The notes beneath the pieces are model-generated. The model did not search any database and was not told where the DNA came from. It was given only the letters and a program-made list of their open reading frames with translations. Source: Gammaproteobacteria bacterium (GTDB taxonomy: Bacteria; Pseudomonadota; Gammaproteobacteria; Eutrophobiales; Eutrophobiaceae). From it: a DNA stretch of 64,000 nucleotides. The stretch lies in NCBI GenBank assembly GCA_021773235.1, contig JAJFKL010000032.1:248001-312000 (forward strand). The letters are read 5' to 3'. This document shows positions 39,169-48,717 of the stretch, one piece after another (position 1 is the first letter of the stretch; each line of letters opens with the position of its first letter). Position numbers and translations under genes: made by a program.

Positions 39169-40490
39169 TGAATAAGCAGCCGGAAATACAAGCGGCACTG
39201 TCATCGGCGTGGCATTTGGATACGGCGACGAATAGTCTTGAGCGATGGTTGGAACTATCGGAACAGGAAGGCTGGGAGATGTCAGTCGATGCATTAACGC
39301 TAATGACCGCTCTGTTTGGTGCGAGCTGGTATTTTACCCGTTTTTGTTTTTATCGAGGTAACAAAATCATCGGCTTGTTTGAAAGTGATATGCAAGATGT
39401 GTCTGTAGTTGAAACTTCGTTAAATGAACTGAAAAACATTTCTTCTAATGGTTCGTTGGACGAAGCAATTGAACAGTTAAGAATTCAAAAAAATGAAGTC
39501 ATGCTCTCTGTCCTGTTGTTGCAATTGGGTAAGGTGGCTGATCAGGAACAAGCGGAAGTCTTGTTAACGCGACTTGCAGAAAATGTCTTGATCGTTATGT
39601 ACCGCTTGTTTGGTCTTGACCAGCTTGAAACAATTCAGTGCAGTGTTCTAGCGATGGGTCGTTTTTCCGGGGACGAGATGAATTACGGATCAGACCTGGA
39701 TTTGATCTTCATTGAAAAAGTCCTGATTCCTGATAGTAAAGAATATATTGTCAACAAGGTCAGAAAAATGTTGCGCTATATCGCTACCATGGATCCGTCA
39801 GGTGCTTTATATGAGATAGATATGCGACTCAGGCCGCATGGTAATTCCGGGGTGCTGGTTACACCATTAGAGAGTTTCCTGAAATTTCATCAAGCTGAAC
39901 GTGAGATCTGGGAACGGCAGATGATGACCCGTTGTCGCGTTGTTGTCGGCGATGAGGAATTGTCAGAACTGGTTAAAGATGCCGTTTTGAATAATGTCTA
40001 TGCTGGCTATGAAATATCTTATCTTGCCAAGGAAATTATAAAAGTACGCCTGCTAGTCGAACAGGAACTGGCCGGCGGTAGTGATAAGATAGACTTAAAA
40101 CGAGGTAAAGGTGGCGTGATGGATATCGATTTCCTCACGCATTTTTTACAGCTTGCATATGGCGCTAAATATCCACAATTAAGAAATTCCAGTACGCGTC
40201 AGGTGTTAAGGGAATCATTAAAACTTAATTTAATCAGTGACAAGGCAGTAACAGTCTTATTAGAGGCTTATGATTTTTATAAAAAAAGTGAAGCGGCATT
40301 ACGTGTGTTCGATATGAAATCGATCAGTGCTGTCACCAAAGACACAAAAACATTATTGCCTTTGGCAAGAGCAACAGGATTCTTAAATAACGACCATGAT
40401 AAGGCAGTCGCAGAATATCAGGATAGACTGATGTTATACCGGGATAGGGTTCGTCAAACGTTTGAATCTATTGTCCATGCTGCAATTTAG
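39168..40490 (+). CDS. glnE: Split GlnE, adenylyl-transferase half
   Basis: The C-terminal half of the GlnE system (440 residues). It has a second nucleotidyltransferase motif, MGRFSGDEMNYGSDLDLIF, then YEIDMRLRPHGNSG and GKGGVMDIDFLTHF. Its first 140 residues differ from the usual GlnE linker, where regions such as HPELLDELL are expected. In full-length GlnE this half adenylylates glutamine synthetase and responds to PII and glutamine. It is read in a different frame from the upstream half. It overlaps the convergent symporter gene by 23 bases. Confidence 0.87.
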   Translation: MNKQPEIQAALSSAWHLDTATNSLERWLELSEQEGWEMSVDALTLMTALFGASWYFTRFCFYRGNKIIGLFESDMQDVSVVETSLNELKNISSNGSLDEAIEQLRIQKNEVMLSVLLLQLGKVADQEQAEVLLTRLAENVLIVMYRLFGLDQLETIQCSVLAMGRFSGDEMNYGSDLDLIFIEKVLIPDSKEYIVNKVRKMLRYIATMDPSGALYEIDMRLRPHGNSGVLVTPLESFLKFHQAEREIWERQMMTRCRVVVGDEELSELVKDAVLNNVYAGYEISYLAKEIIKVRLLVEQELAGGSDKIDLKRGKGGVMDIDFLTHFLQLAYGAKYPQLRNSSTRQVLRESLKLNLISDKAVTVLLEAYDFYKKSEAALRVFDMKSISAVTKDTKTLLPLARATGFLNNDHDKAVAEYQDRLMLYRDRVRQTFESIVHAAI

Positions 40491-41922
40491 TCTGTTGAAA
40501 GGTTTGATTTAGTACAATACATCCCATCGCTATAATGAAACCTGGTACGAGTTCATATAGATTAAACAACCAGTAGTCTGAAGAAATATTCTTCCATACG
40601 ATAACGGTTATACCTCCGGTTAACATTCCTGTTAATGCTGAATTACGCGTCATTTTTTTCCAATATAGCGATAAAAGAATAACCGGGCCAAAGGTTGCGC
40701 CGAATCCTGCCCATGCGTAAGCAACGAGCTCCAATACATTGTTATCGGGTTGTAATGCAAGTAACGTTGCACAGAGGGTTAATACAATTACGGCCAATCT
40801 ACCTAGAATCATTAGCTGTTTGTCTGTTGCTTTACTATTAACGATTTTATAGATGTCTTCAGTTATTGCTGAAGAGGCAACCAGCAGTTGTGAATCAGCA
40901 GTACTCATAATGGCTGCGAGAATTGCGGCTAAACAAATACCTGCGGGTATCGGGTGTAACAATAGTTGTAGTAATTCAATGAATACTTTTTCGCTATCGT
41001 TGGCTTGTAATTCATTTCCTAATAGCGCGATGCCGGAGAAACCAATTAATAATGCGCTAATTAAACCTATGGCAGTCCAGATAAGCGCAATTAAACGCGC
41101 TTTCGGAATCTTCTCTTCTGACTCTATTGCCATAAAACGAACCAGTATGTGTGGTTGCCCAAAGTAACCGAGTCCCCATGCTAATAACGAAACAATACCA
41201 ATAATGCCTAATGGTTCATTTATTGTGCTGGTATAAGGGTTGAGCAAATCAGTATTGATAATTGATATCCAATCAAGCAAAGCATCGAAACCATGAATAC
41301 TGTAAATAGAAACGATAGCCACATAGCTTAATGCTAGAGCCATTAACAAGCCTTGTAATAAATCAGTCCATGACACAGCAAGAAATCCACCCAAACAGGT
41401 ATAGGTCAGTATAGTCAATGCACCAATGATGACAGCCCATTGATAAGAGAGCCCAAAAACTGATTCGAATAATTTGCCACCAGCAACCAATCCCGAACTG
41501 GTATAAAAGAAATAAAATAAAAGAATAAAAATGGCAGAAATAATGCGTAAAGAATGAGATGAGTCATTAAAACGGAATTCAAAATATTCAGGGATGGTAA
41601 GGGCATTGTTTAATGATTGAGTTTGAACACGTAAACGAGGTGCAACCACACTCCAATTAACACTGGTGCCAATGTATAAACCAAGCGCAATCCAAACTGC
41701 TTCTAATCCGGCCACGTAGGCATAACCGGGTAAGCCTAATAATAACCAGCCACTCATGTCCGATGCACCTGCACTAATTGCTGTCGTCCAGCTGCCAAGC
41801 TTTCTGCCGCCGAGAATGTAGTCGGATTGATTATGTGTGCGTCGTAAGGCAATCCAGCCGATTGTAAAGATAAGAAGTAGGTAGGCGCCAAAGGTTATAA
41901 AGGTGATGTTTTGATCTGTCAT
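40468..41922 (-). CDS. putP: Sodium/proline symporter (SSS family)
   Basis: A polytopic inner-membrane protein of 484 residues with about 13 hydrophobic spans. Family signatures are the early GGRKLGSWTTAISAGASDMSGW segment, with residues used for sodium binding, the GYFGQPHILVRFMA stretch, and AIMSTADSQLLVASSA. It best matches PutP among SSS transporters; other solutes such as pantothenate are less likely. Confidence 0.9.
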   Translation of the reverse strand: MTDQNITFITFGAYLLLIFTIGWIALRRTHNQSDYILGGRKLGSWTTAISAGASDMSGWLLLGLPGYAYVAGLEAVWIALGLYIGTSVNWSVVAPRLRVQTQSLNNALTIPEYFEFRFNDSSHSLRIISAIFILLFYFFYTSSGLVAGGKLFESVFGLSYQWAVIIGALTILTYTCLGGFLAVSWTDLLQGLLMALALSYVAIVSIYSIHGFDALLDWISIINTDLLNPYTSTINEPLGIIGIVSLLAWGLGYFGQPHILVRFMAIESEEKIPKARLIALIWTAIGLISALLIGFSGIALLGNELQANDSEKVFIELLQLLLHPIPAGICLAAILAAIMSTADSQLLVASSAITEDIYKIVNSKATDKQLMILGRLAVIVLTLCATLLALQPDNNVLELVAYAWAGFGATFGPVILLSLYWKKMTRNSALTGMLTGGITVIVWKNISSDYWLFNLYELVPGFIIAMGCIVLNQTFQQTKLQHGQ

Positions 41923-41934
41923 CGCTGTTTTCGA

Positions 41935-42933
41935 TCATACGGTTTCATGACAGGGAAAAAACTTTTCAGCTGGAATATGCTGAGTAATGATGTTTGTACA
42001 AAACGCTAACATATCATTACGAATCTCAGCAGAGTAGCCTATGTTATTATCTTCTTCCTCCATAGGCGCTGAAAATAGTTTTTCATCAGGATAAAGTTTC
42101 TCTACTTTTCGGAAGTAAGCTTTTGGCAATCTAAAACTGCCAAGACTGACGGAATGGACTAAGTCCACATTTATCCTTGAGAATAGACGAGTAAATAACT
42201 CTGTGTACTCTTTCTTATACTCTTTTGTGTAGATGAGCGGGTCGAAGCGTAACCCTATCTGCCAACCGGCTTGTTGTAAGTCAATGATCGCATTAAGTCG
42301 TTTTTCGATATTCGGTGCTTTATGTTCCAGTGCTGAAGCGATCTTGTCGGGCGTAAAACTAAATGCGATAACACAGTTTTGAATAGGGTTTCGTTTTAAT
42401 AGGTTTCTAGTCTGTGTGCTTTTGGTTCTTAACTCAAGTAAGGCGTTTGGGTTTTTTTCAAAAAAAGGCAAGAATTCATCAGTAAAATTAGTCACGGGAT
42501 CTAGCGCAAGACTGTCGCAATCATAACCAGAGAAAAAATGTACAGCTTGACCATTGTGTTGTTCTAACGATGCATGCATGTCTTCAATGAAATCTTCGTA
42601 GTTTATAAATAAAACATAATGCGCTGACTGGAACATGCCTTGTAGAAAGCAATAGCGGCAGTCATACAGGCAATTCAGCATGTGTGAAAAATAATAATTA
42701 TGTTCAGCACCAATGGCATACTGTTTAGGCGTGGGCAGTACCATGCCTTTATGTTTTTTGGCGAGGATTAATGCAGGTTGTTTCTTTTGTAATCTAAAGT
42801 TCTGCGACTTGCGATTGAATATTTCACCGTAACGTTCACATGCCACCTTTGATGCATAAGGAAACCGCTTAAGAATGTCCAAAGTGCGAGGGTGTTCTGC
42901 AATCTCTGCTTCAATGTAGATCGTACTAATCAT
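41935..42933 (-). CDS. Spore photoproduct lyase-like radical SAM protein
   Basis: A radical SAM enzyme with the cluster motif in LNCLYDCRYCFLQ (C-x3-C-x2-C) and the overall SplB pattern (HMLNC, HFFSGYDCDSLA, RTKSTQ, FDPLIY). True SplB repairs spore photoproduct in Firmicutes. Homologues in non-sporulating bacteria are known but their substrate is unproven; thymine-dimer-type repair is the obvious hypothesis. It overlaps the nucleoside phosphorylase-like gene by eight bases. Confidence 0.88.
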   Translation of the reverse strand: MISTIYIEAEIAEHPRTLDILKRFPYASKVACERYGEIFNRKSQNFRLQKKQPALILAKKHKGMVLPTPKQYAIGAEHNYYFSHMLNCLYDCRYCFLQGMFQSAHYVLFINYEDFIEDMHASLEQHNGQAVHFFSGYDCDSLALDPVTNFTDEFLPFFEKNPNALLELRTKSTQTRNLLKRNPIQNCVIAFSFTPDKIASALEHKAPNIEKRLNAIIDLQQAGWQIGLRFDPLIYTKEYKKEYTELFTRLFSRINVDLVHSVSLGSFRLPKAYFRKVEKLYPDEKLFSAPMEEEDNNIGYSAEIRNDMLAFCTNIITQHIPAEKFFPCHETV

Positions 42934-43744
42934 GGATTACAAAATCCGACTCGGCGAGCTTGGTATGTATCTTTTTATTGAGTTCTTTGCCATTTTTTAT
43001 ATCGCGCAAAGATTGGATGATATCTTCTTTAGGAAATCGCACAGTCCATTGGCGCAATAAGCGGGCAAGATGGAGACGTTCTGATTGTGTGAAATGGTAT
43101 TGCTCAATCAGTGACTGGTAATGATCTGGAACAGCTTTTATTGAATTAAGTTCTTCAGCGAGAGGTCTAAGTGCTTCCAGAACCTGTTCTATTGTTGTTT
43201 TATGTTTAGCGATTAATTTTTTAACAACATCAGCATTAATTTTTTCAACAGGGTGTTCCTGGTTATCCGAAACTATCTTCAAACAATGAATTAATTCGGC
43301 TGTACCGAGACGCAGTGCCATTTGGTAAAAGCCAGAGGCCTCCATGTCGAATAGAGCTGCTTGATATTCAGTTGCAGGGGCATCATGCGTAATTAAAGCT
43401 GCGCTAGTGCAATCTGTCTTAAACAGAATTTGTGGATACCACGTTGTTGTATGTCGATCGTCCGTAATCTTGTTAATAAGACAGGCTTCACCAATGGCTA
43501 GGTTTGCATGACCAGCAACACCGATGTTTAACCAGATATCTGTAGAAGAGGTTTGTAAACATGCATGATGATACGTCACCGCTGCTGCTGCGTTAAGCTT
43601 ACCGATACCCGTGATAGCGAGACTGATAGTTTTATCTTGAGATTGATAGAGACGAAACAGTTCGTGTTCTTTTAATTCAGAAAGTTTGAAATGCTGAATC
43701 AGTGGTTCTGCTTCGCAGGGTAATGCACAAAAGAGATGTCTCAT
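42926..43744 (-). CDS. Nucleoside phosphorylase-like protein
   Basis: The N-terminal 170 residues look like the PNP/UDP phosphorylase and MTA/SAH nucleosidase fold: ALPCEAEPLIQ, the GIGKLNAAAA turn, NIGVAGHA, and FDMEASGFY, which supplies the Met-Glu ribose contacts. The remaining 100 residues are a charged helical extension outside the family. Substrate not identifiable. Its place beside the SplB-like gene suggests a role with released bases or nucleosides, which is inference. Confidence 0.78.
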   Translation of the reverse strand: MRHLFCALPCEAEPLIQHFKLSELKEHELFRLYQSQDKTISLAITGIGKLNAAAAVTYHHACLQTSSTDIWLNIGVAGHANLAIGEACLINKITDDRHTTTWYPQILFKTDCTSAALITHDAPATEYQAALFDMEASGFYQMALRLGTAELIHCLKIVSDNQEHPVEKINADVVKKLIAKHKTTIEQVLEALRPLAEELNSIKAVPDHYQSLIEQYHFTQSERLHLARLLRQWTVRFPKEDIIQSLRDIKNGKELNKKIHTKLAESDFVIHD

Positions 43745-44199
43745 TTCGATAGACGCCCTTTATTTTCCAGAGCAGTATCAATAAAGGCTTGCCAGGTTTC
43801 GTCCGGCACCCAGATAGCTGACATATCATGTTTCACCGTTTCATCATCACAATCTTGTTTAATAACTCGATACAAATAGACAAAGGCCGATACGCGCCAA
43901 TTGTATGCGCAATGGACTAATATATTTTTTTCTTTGTTTTGATCCATTGCTTGAAAGAAACGTTCTAAATCATCAGGTTCAGGTTTTTTAAAATCGACCG
44001 GGATGTGAATGTAATCCATTGCACATTCCTGCACCACAGTAGCCTCATTTTCGATCGCACCGGGTGAGTCAGATAATGCTAAGTTAATAACCAGATTAAC
44101 ACCGGCTTGTTGTATCGATTTAAACTGCTCAGTCGTTGGCTGTGCCGCTGTATGCAAGTTATTGGATATTTTGCGATATGTTTTTAAGTCTTCAAGCAT
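43741..44199 (-). CDS. Tyrosine phosphatase-like protein
   Basis: It has the Cys-phosphatase loop HCAYNWRVSAF (H-C-x5-R) and a preceding NLALSDSPGA strand, typical of bacterial dual-specificity-like phosphatases (DUF442-type). It has 152 residues and no membrane segment. It overlaps both the upstream glycosyltransferase (16 bases) and the downstream gene (ATGA), so the four-gene leftward cluster is probably one operon. Confidence 0.82.
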   Translation of the reverse strand: MLEDLKTYRKISNNLHTAAQPTTEQFKSIQQAGVNLVINLALSDSPGAIENEATVVQECAMDYIHIPVDFKKPEPDDLERFFQAMDQNKEKNILVHCAYNWRVSAFVYLYRVIKQDCDDETVKHDMSAIWVPDETWQAFIDTALENKGRLSK

Positions 44200-45026
44200 A
44201 TTTCTTTGCCATAGTGTTCTGCTAGGGTCTCAAATTCTTCGCAGTGCTCATTCGTTCCATGTTTTTCTGCACCTTTCAGAAAGATATTTATCTTATTTAA
44301 GAGCATATCAATTGCCGCCTTGCGATCGACTGCATTTAACGGTTGTGATGCGATGCATTTTTGCAGAGCCATAATCCGAAAACGATCCATTCCCCAATGC
44401 TGTCTTGATAACTGGTCATCATGGCCACCAAATTTATTCGTTAATGCCTCATCAAGAAATAGCACCGGATACTGGCAACAAATCCGTAACCACATATCGT
44501 AATCTTCACATGCAGGGAGTGTTTCATCAAACAATCCGACCTTATCAAACAGTTCTTTTTTAATCATTGCCGAGGAGGGTGAGATTGCACAAAGTGGTAG
44601 GCAGTATTGAAAGATATTACCACCGTGTTTTTCATGTTTTTTGCCTTGGTTTAACAGCTTGCCGTTGCGATACCAGGTCTCATTGGTATGGCAGAAGAGA
44701 TAGTCCGGATTTTCAGCCAGTGCGGCGCATTGTTTTTCAAGTTTGTCGGATTGCCAACTATCATCGGAGTCGAGTAAACATACCCAGTCGTTTGTTGTAG
44801 CGTTTATTCCAGCATTTCTCGCTGCACTAACACCTCTATTCGTTTGATGAATGTAACGTATTTGTGGGTAACTATTCTCGATAAGTTGTTGCGTGCTATC
44901 CGTAGAGCCGTCATCAACCACAATAATCTCGGTAGCCGGGTATGTCTGGGCAATAACCGATGCCAGAGCGCGTTCGAGTAACGCCGCTCGGTTGTAGGTC
45001 GGGATGATGACTGCAACTTTAAACAT
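44184..45026 (-). CDS. Glycosyltransferase family 2
   Basis: A GT-A fold transferase of 280 residues: VAVIIPTYNRAALLERAL, EIIVVDDGSTDST, LLDSDDSW as metal-binding DxD, and CEDYDMWLR with the putative catalytic acid. It has no membrane segments. Sugar and acceptor are unknown. Confidence 0.92.
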   Translation of the reverse strand: MFKVAVIIPTYNRAALLERALASVIAQTYPATEIIVVDDGSTDSTQQLIENSYPQIRYIHQTNRGVSAARNAGINATTNDWVCLLDSDDSWQSDKLEKQCAALAENPDYLFCHTNETWYRNGKLLNQGKKHEKHGGNIFQYCLPLCAISPSSAMIKKELFDKVGLFDETLPACEDYDMWLRICCQYPVLFLDEALTNKFGGHDDQLSRQHWGMDRFRIMALQKCIASQPLNAVDRKAAIDMLLNKINIFLKGAEKHGTNEHCEEFETLAEHYGKEICLKT

Positions 45027-45085
45027 GCCAAAATAGGTGGTGTCAGTTAGAATAGCGCGCTCACGATAAACGACTTAATTACTAA

Positions 45086-45841
45086 ATGGAACGCCTCAAA
45101 GATAAAATTGCAGTTATAACCGGCGCAAGTAGCGGCATAGGTGCTGGAATCGCAACATTGTTCGCAAAAGAAGGGGCTGCAGTAGTCGTGAATTATTGTC
45201 GTTCTAAGGCGAGCGCTGAGAAAGTCGTTGAAGAAATAAAGTCCTTGGGTCAACGTGCTATTGCTGTTCAAGCAGATATGGCAAATAAAGAAGATATTGA
45301 GCGTCTTATCGCAACGTCTTTAGCTGAATTTGGTCGTATCGATGTCTGGGTTAATAATGCCGGCGCAGATATTCTTACTGGAACAGGCGCGAAGGCCAAT
45401 CTGGATGAGAAGTTGGAACAACTATTAAGTGTTGATCTCAAGGGTACGATGAATGCCTGCTGGTCGGTGACGTCAATCATGCAGAAGCAGGGTGCGGGCG
45501 TGATTGTAAATATGGGTTGGGATTTATCGATACACGGTTTTGAAGGTACGAACCCACAAATATTTGCCGCATCAAAGGCTGGTGTATTGGGTTTTACCCG
45601 TTCCTTTGCCAAAACAGTGGGCCCTGAAATTCGAGTCAACATGATTTCACCGGGATGGATTGCTACATCGTTTGCTGAAGAACATATGCAAGATGACTAT
45701 TTCCAAGCTAGGACAAAAGAAATTCCGTTGGGACGTTTCGGAAAACCGGAAGATGTCGCTGCTACGGCGCTCTTTTTAGCCTCTGATGCTTCATCTTATC
45801 TGTCCGGCGAGTCCATCAATATCAATGGTGGCTTGGTTTAA
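45086..45841 (+). CDS. SDR-family protein lacking the catalytic Ser and Tyr
   Basis: Short-chain dehydrogenases use a Ser-Tyr-Lys triad with NAD(P). This protein has the cofactor motif TGASSGIGAG (12-21), NNAG (90-93), the active-site Lys164 and the PG-x-x-x-T segment. The Tyr of YxxxK is Phe160 (codon TTT), and the segment that should hold the Ser reads MGWDLS with a two-residue shift. It may therefore bind nucleotide without normal reductase activity, or use other residues. The gene 25 bases downstream is a carboxymuconolactone decarboxylase homologue, suggesting a joint aromatic or oxidative-stress role. Confidence 0.85.
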   Translation: MERLKDKIAVITGASSGIGAGIATLFAKEGAAVVVNYCRSKASAEKVVEEIKSLGQRAIAVQADMANKEDIERLIATSLAEFGRIDVWVNNAGADILTGTGAKANLDEKLEQLLSVDLKGTMNACWSVTSIMQKQGAGVIVNMGWDLSIHGFEGTNPQIFAASKAGVLGFTRSFAKTVGPEIRVNMISPGWIATSFAEEHMQDDYFQARTKEIPLGRFGKPEDVAATALFLASDASSYLSGESININGGLV

Positions 45842-45865
45842 TTAACAAAAACAATATTTAATATT

Positions 45866-46252
45866 ATGTCTGAAGAATCTAAAAAGAACGGTATCAAGGT
45901 ACGCACAGAAGTCATGGGTAAAAAGTTTGTCCAACGGGCGGTTGATAACACAACGGAGTTAACCGCGCCGTTACAAGACTGGATCAATGAACATGCATGG
46001 GGCTCAACTTGGCAGCGAGATGGATTGCCGCGTCAAACTCGTTCACTAGTGACCATTGCAATGTTGGCTGCTCTGAAAGCGCCAACTGAATTAAAAGGCC
46101 ATGTCCGTGGCGCATTAAACAATGGTTGTACCGTAGAAGAGATACAGGAAGTATTGTTACATTCAGTTGTCTACACAGGCGCGCCTGCAGCACAGGAAGC
46201 GTTTCGTGCGGCTCAAGAAGTTATAGATGAGTGGCAAAAAACACAGGATTAA
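45866..46252 (+). CDS. Carboxymuconolactone decarboxylase-family protein
   Basis: The 128 residues match the PcaC type: RSLVTIAMLAAL, ELKGHVRGALNNG with the conserved His, and LLHSVVYTGAPAA. PcaC decarboxylates 4-carboxymuconolactone in the protocatechuate branch; relatives act as peroxidatic AhpD proteins, but no CxxC is present here. No other pca genes are seen. Confidence 0.88.
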   Translation: MSEESKKNGIKVRTEVMGKKFVQRAVDNTTELTAPLQDWINEHAWGSTWQRDGLPRQTRSLVTIAMLAALKAPTELKGHVRGALNNGCTVEEIQEVLLHSVVYTGAPAAQEAFRAAQEVIDEWQKTQD

Positions 46253-46273
46253 TATAAGTACGACGGTTTTAGT

Positions 46274-48664
46274 CTATGTGGTTTTAGTTTGATGGCTGAT
46301 TAATTCAGTTAATGGCTGCGGCATACCAATTTCATATCCTTGGACATAGTCAACGCCAATTTCTTTTAACATATCCTTAATTTCATTATTCTCGACAAAT
46401 TCTGCAATGGTTTTCATTTCCATTACCTGAGCAATATCGGTTATTGACTTAACCATCGCACAATCAATTGGGTCATCAATAATATCTTTGACAAACATAC
46501 CATCAATTTTTAAATAATCCACAGGTAGATTTTTTAAATAAGCAAACGACGATAAGCCACTACCAAAGTCATCTAAGGCAAACCGACATCTCAGGTCAAT
46601 GAGGGTTGAAATAAACTTCTTGGCAATACTAAAATTGGAAATAGCGGTTGTCTCAGTAATCTCGAAACATATTTTTTCTCCATTAATCCCCGACTCATGT
46701 AGCTGATCAATAATAAACTCCAGTATTTCGGTAGAGGTTAAGGACTGGCCTGAAAGATTGATTGAGCAAAAAGTAATTCGCTCTAGAAACTTTGGATTGT
46801 TTGTCAGAAGACTAAAGGCATGTTTAATCACCCAATGATCTATTTTTGATACTAGGTTGTAACGTTCAGCTGCAGGCAAGAAAGCTCCTGGTGGAACAAT
46901 CTTTCCTTGCTCATCTATCATTCGAACTAGTAGTTCATAATGCTCATCGTTGTTGCCAATAGTAGACTCAATGACCTGTGCATAGAGACAGAACCGGTCT
47001 TCTGACAGGGCTCGATTAATTCGAGATACCCATTGCATTTCACCATGATGATGTGCAATCTCGACATCCTTAGCATGCGAGACATGTATACGGTTTCGGC
47101 CTTTGTCTTTCGCCATAAAACAGGCTGCATCGGCATCTTTTAGTAATTGTGTTAGATTAGGTGTTGCTTCGGAAATTGGTACTAAGCCAATACTGACGCT
47201 TACCGTAAATGAGTGTTCTTCCCATACGAATTGATAATCTTGAATAGCGTTTAATAATGCTGTGGCTACTCGCTGTGCATCTTCAAGTGAGCAATGTTCC
47301 ATCAACACACCAAATTCATCTCCACCTAGCCGCGCCAGAGTATCGCGTACTCTTACAACGTCTTTTAGTACAGAGGCAAGCTGACGCAACATCTCATCGC
47401 CTGCGATATGGCCGCAAGTGTCATTAACTACCTTAAATTGATCAAGATCCATGAAGCAGAGGGCATGTTCATTGTTATTTTGTACTATGGTTGAGAGCAG
47501 ACGTTCGGCGCGATTTTCAAACTCACGTCGATTTATCAATCCGGTTAGATCATCATGGGAAGCTTGGAAGTTAAGTTTTTCTCCTGCTTTTTTGAGTTCG
47601 GTAATATCATGTACTATCGACCATATATAATCGATATTATCTTCCCCTTTAATTAAAGAGCCATTTAGCAATACGGGTACTGTATGCCCATCTTTGTAAA
47701 TGTATTCCTTCTCATAAGGGCCGTACTGACCTGTATCTTTAAGAAGCTGGAGTTGTTTGATTTCTTCTGTTTCATAACTGCGTGGAGTAATGTCCCAATA
47801 AGAAAGTTCTAAGGTCTCTTCTTTGCTATAGCCAATGATATCGAGGTAACCTTTATTGACGTCAATGAGAGTACCGTCCATTTTGCATAGTGCCATCCCA
47901 ACCTGTGAAGTTTCAAACATGACACGATATTTTTCTTCCGAACTCCGCAATTTATTTTCCATTTTTTTGCGATCGGTAATATCGATTGCCGAACCGATTA
48001 TCTGATTGATTTTGCCGTTCAGGTCATAAAGTGGAGCGAGTATAATATCTATGGTGATAAATTCATCATCTCCCATTCGTACTCGCTCATCGTGACGAAT
48101 CGTTTGCCCCATCGCGGCATTATCTAATGCAGTTTGTATCCGAGCTTGTGCCTCAGGTGAATAGGACCACCAATAAGTTTCTGCAAAAGGTTTCCCGATG
48201 ACGTTATCACGACTTAATGAAGCTCTCTCAAGGGGTGCTTTATTCGTATCAATCAGTATCCCATCAGTTGAAAATAAGCCAACAAACGTGAACATGCTGT
48301 CTAGGATTTTTCTTTGCTGGTCTTCATTATGATGCAAGGTATTTCTTGTTTGAAGAAGAAATAGTCCTATCAGGCTAGTAAGACATATAACAAAAATAGC
48401 GAGGCCACGATTTGCATAAACGAACCACATCTCTACACCATCTGGGGACGCAATGAAGCCAATGATTGTAAACAAGGTACTGACCGTAGCAGAGATAAAC
48501 AGGAGTGATGGTTTATTTGAAAATAGCGCTATCAGAACCACTAACACGTAGGCTAACCCCATTGCTACGCCGAGCTGAATTTTTGAGTCTATATATAAAA
48601 TGATGACGGCTATAGTCATTGCTATGCCGAAGCAGGCATATGATTTTATTTTTATTTTTGTCAT
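46274..48664 (-). CDS. PAS-GGDEF-EAL cyclic-di-GMP signalling protein
   Basis: The 796 residues comprise four to five N-terminal membrane helices (about 5-115), two PAS domains (about 120-240 and 245-365), a GGDEF domain with intact RLGGDEF, and an EAL domain in which EAL reads ELL while downstream residues (INLSGQS, EITETT, ALDDFGSG, YLKIDG) are kept. Both synthesis and hydrolysis of c-di-GMP are possible. ATG 48664 follows AAGGAA and is preferred over 48691. Confidence 0.92.
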   Translation of the reverse strand: MTKIKIKSYACFGIAMTIAVIILYIDSKIQLGVAMGLAYVLVVLIALFSNKPSLLFISATVSTLFTIIGFIASPDGVEMWFVYANRGLAIFVICLTSLIGLFLLQTRNTLHHNEDQQRKILDSMFTFVGLFSTDGILIDTNKAPLERASLSRDNVIGKPFAETYWWSYSPEAQARIQTALDNAAMGQTIRHDERVRMGDDEFITIDIILAPLYDLNGKINQIIGSAIDITDRKKMENKLRSSEEKYRVMFETSQVGMALCKMDGTLIDVNKGYLDIIGYSKEETLELSYWDITPRSYETEEIKQLQLLKDTGQYGPYEKEYIYKDGHTVPVLLNGSLIKGEDNIDYIWSIVHDITELKKAGEKLNFQASHDDLTGLINRREFENRAERLLSTIVQNNNEHALCFMDLDQFKVVNDTCGHIAGDEMLRQLASVLKDVVRVRDTLARLGGDEFGVLMEHCSLEDAQRVATALLNAIQDYQFVWEEHSFTVSVSIGLVPISEATPNLTQLLKDADAACFMAKDKGRNRIHVSHAKDVEIAHHHGEMQWVSRINRALSEDRFCLYAQVIESTIGNNDEHYELLVRMIDEQGKIVPPGAFLPAAERYNLVSKIDHWVIKHAFSLLTNNPKFLERITFCSINLSGQSLTSTEILEFIIDQLHESGINGEKICFEITETTAISNFSIAKKFISTLIDLRCRFALDDFGSGLSSFAYLKNLPVDYLKIDGMFVKDIIDDPIDCAMVKSITDIAQVMEMKTIAEFVENNEIKDMLKEIGVDYVQGYEIGMPQPLTELISHQTKTT

Positions 48665-48717
48665 ATATTCCTTTATAGACGACAAAGCCAATAACCAAAA
48701 TGGTGATACAGTTTAAA

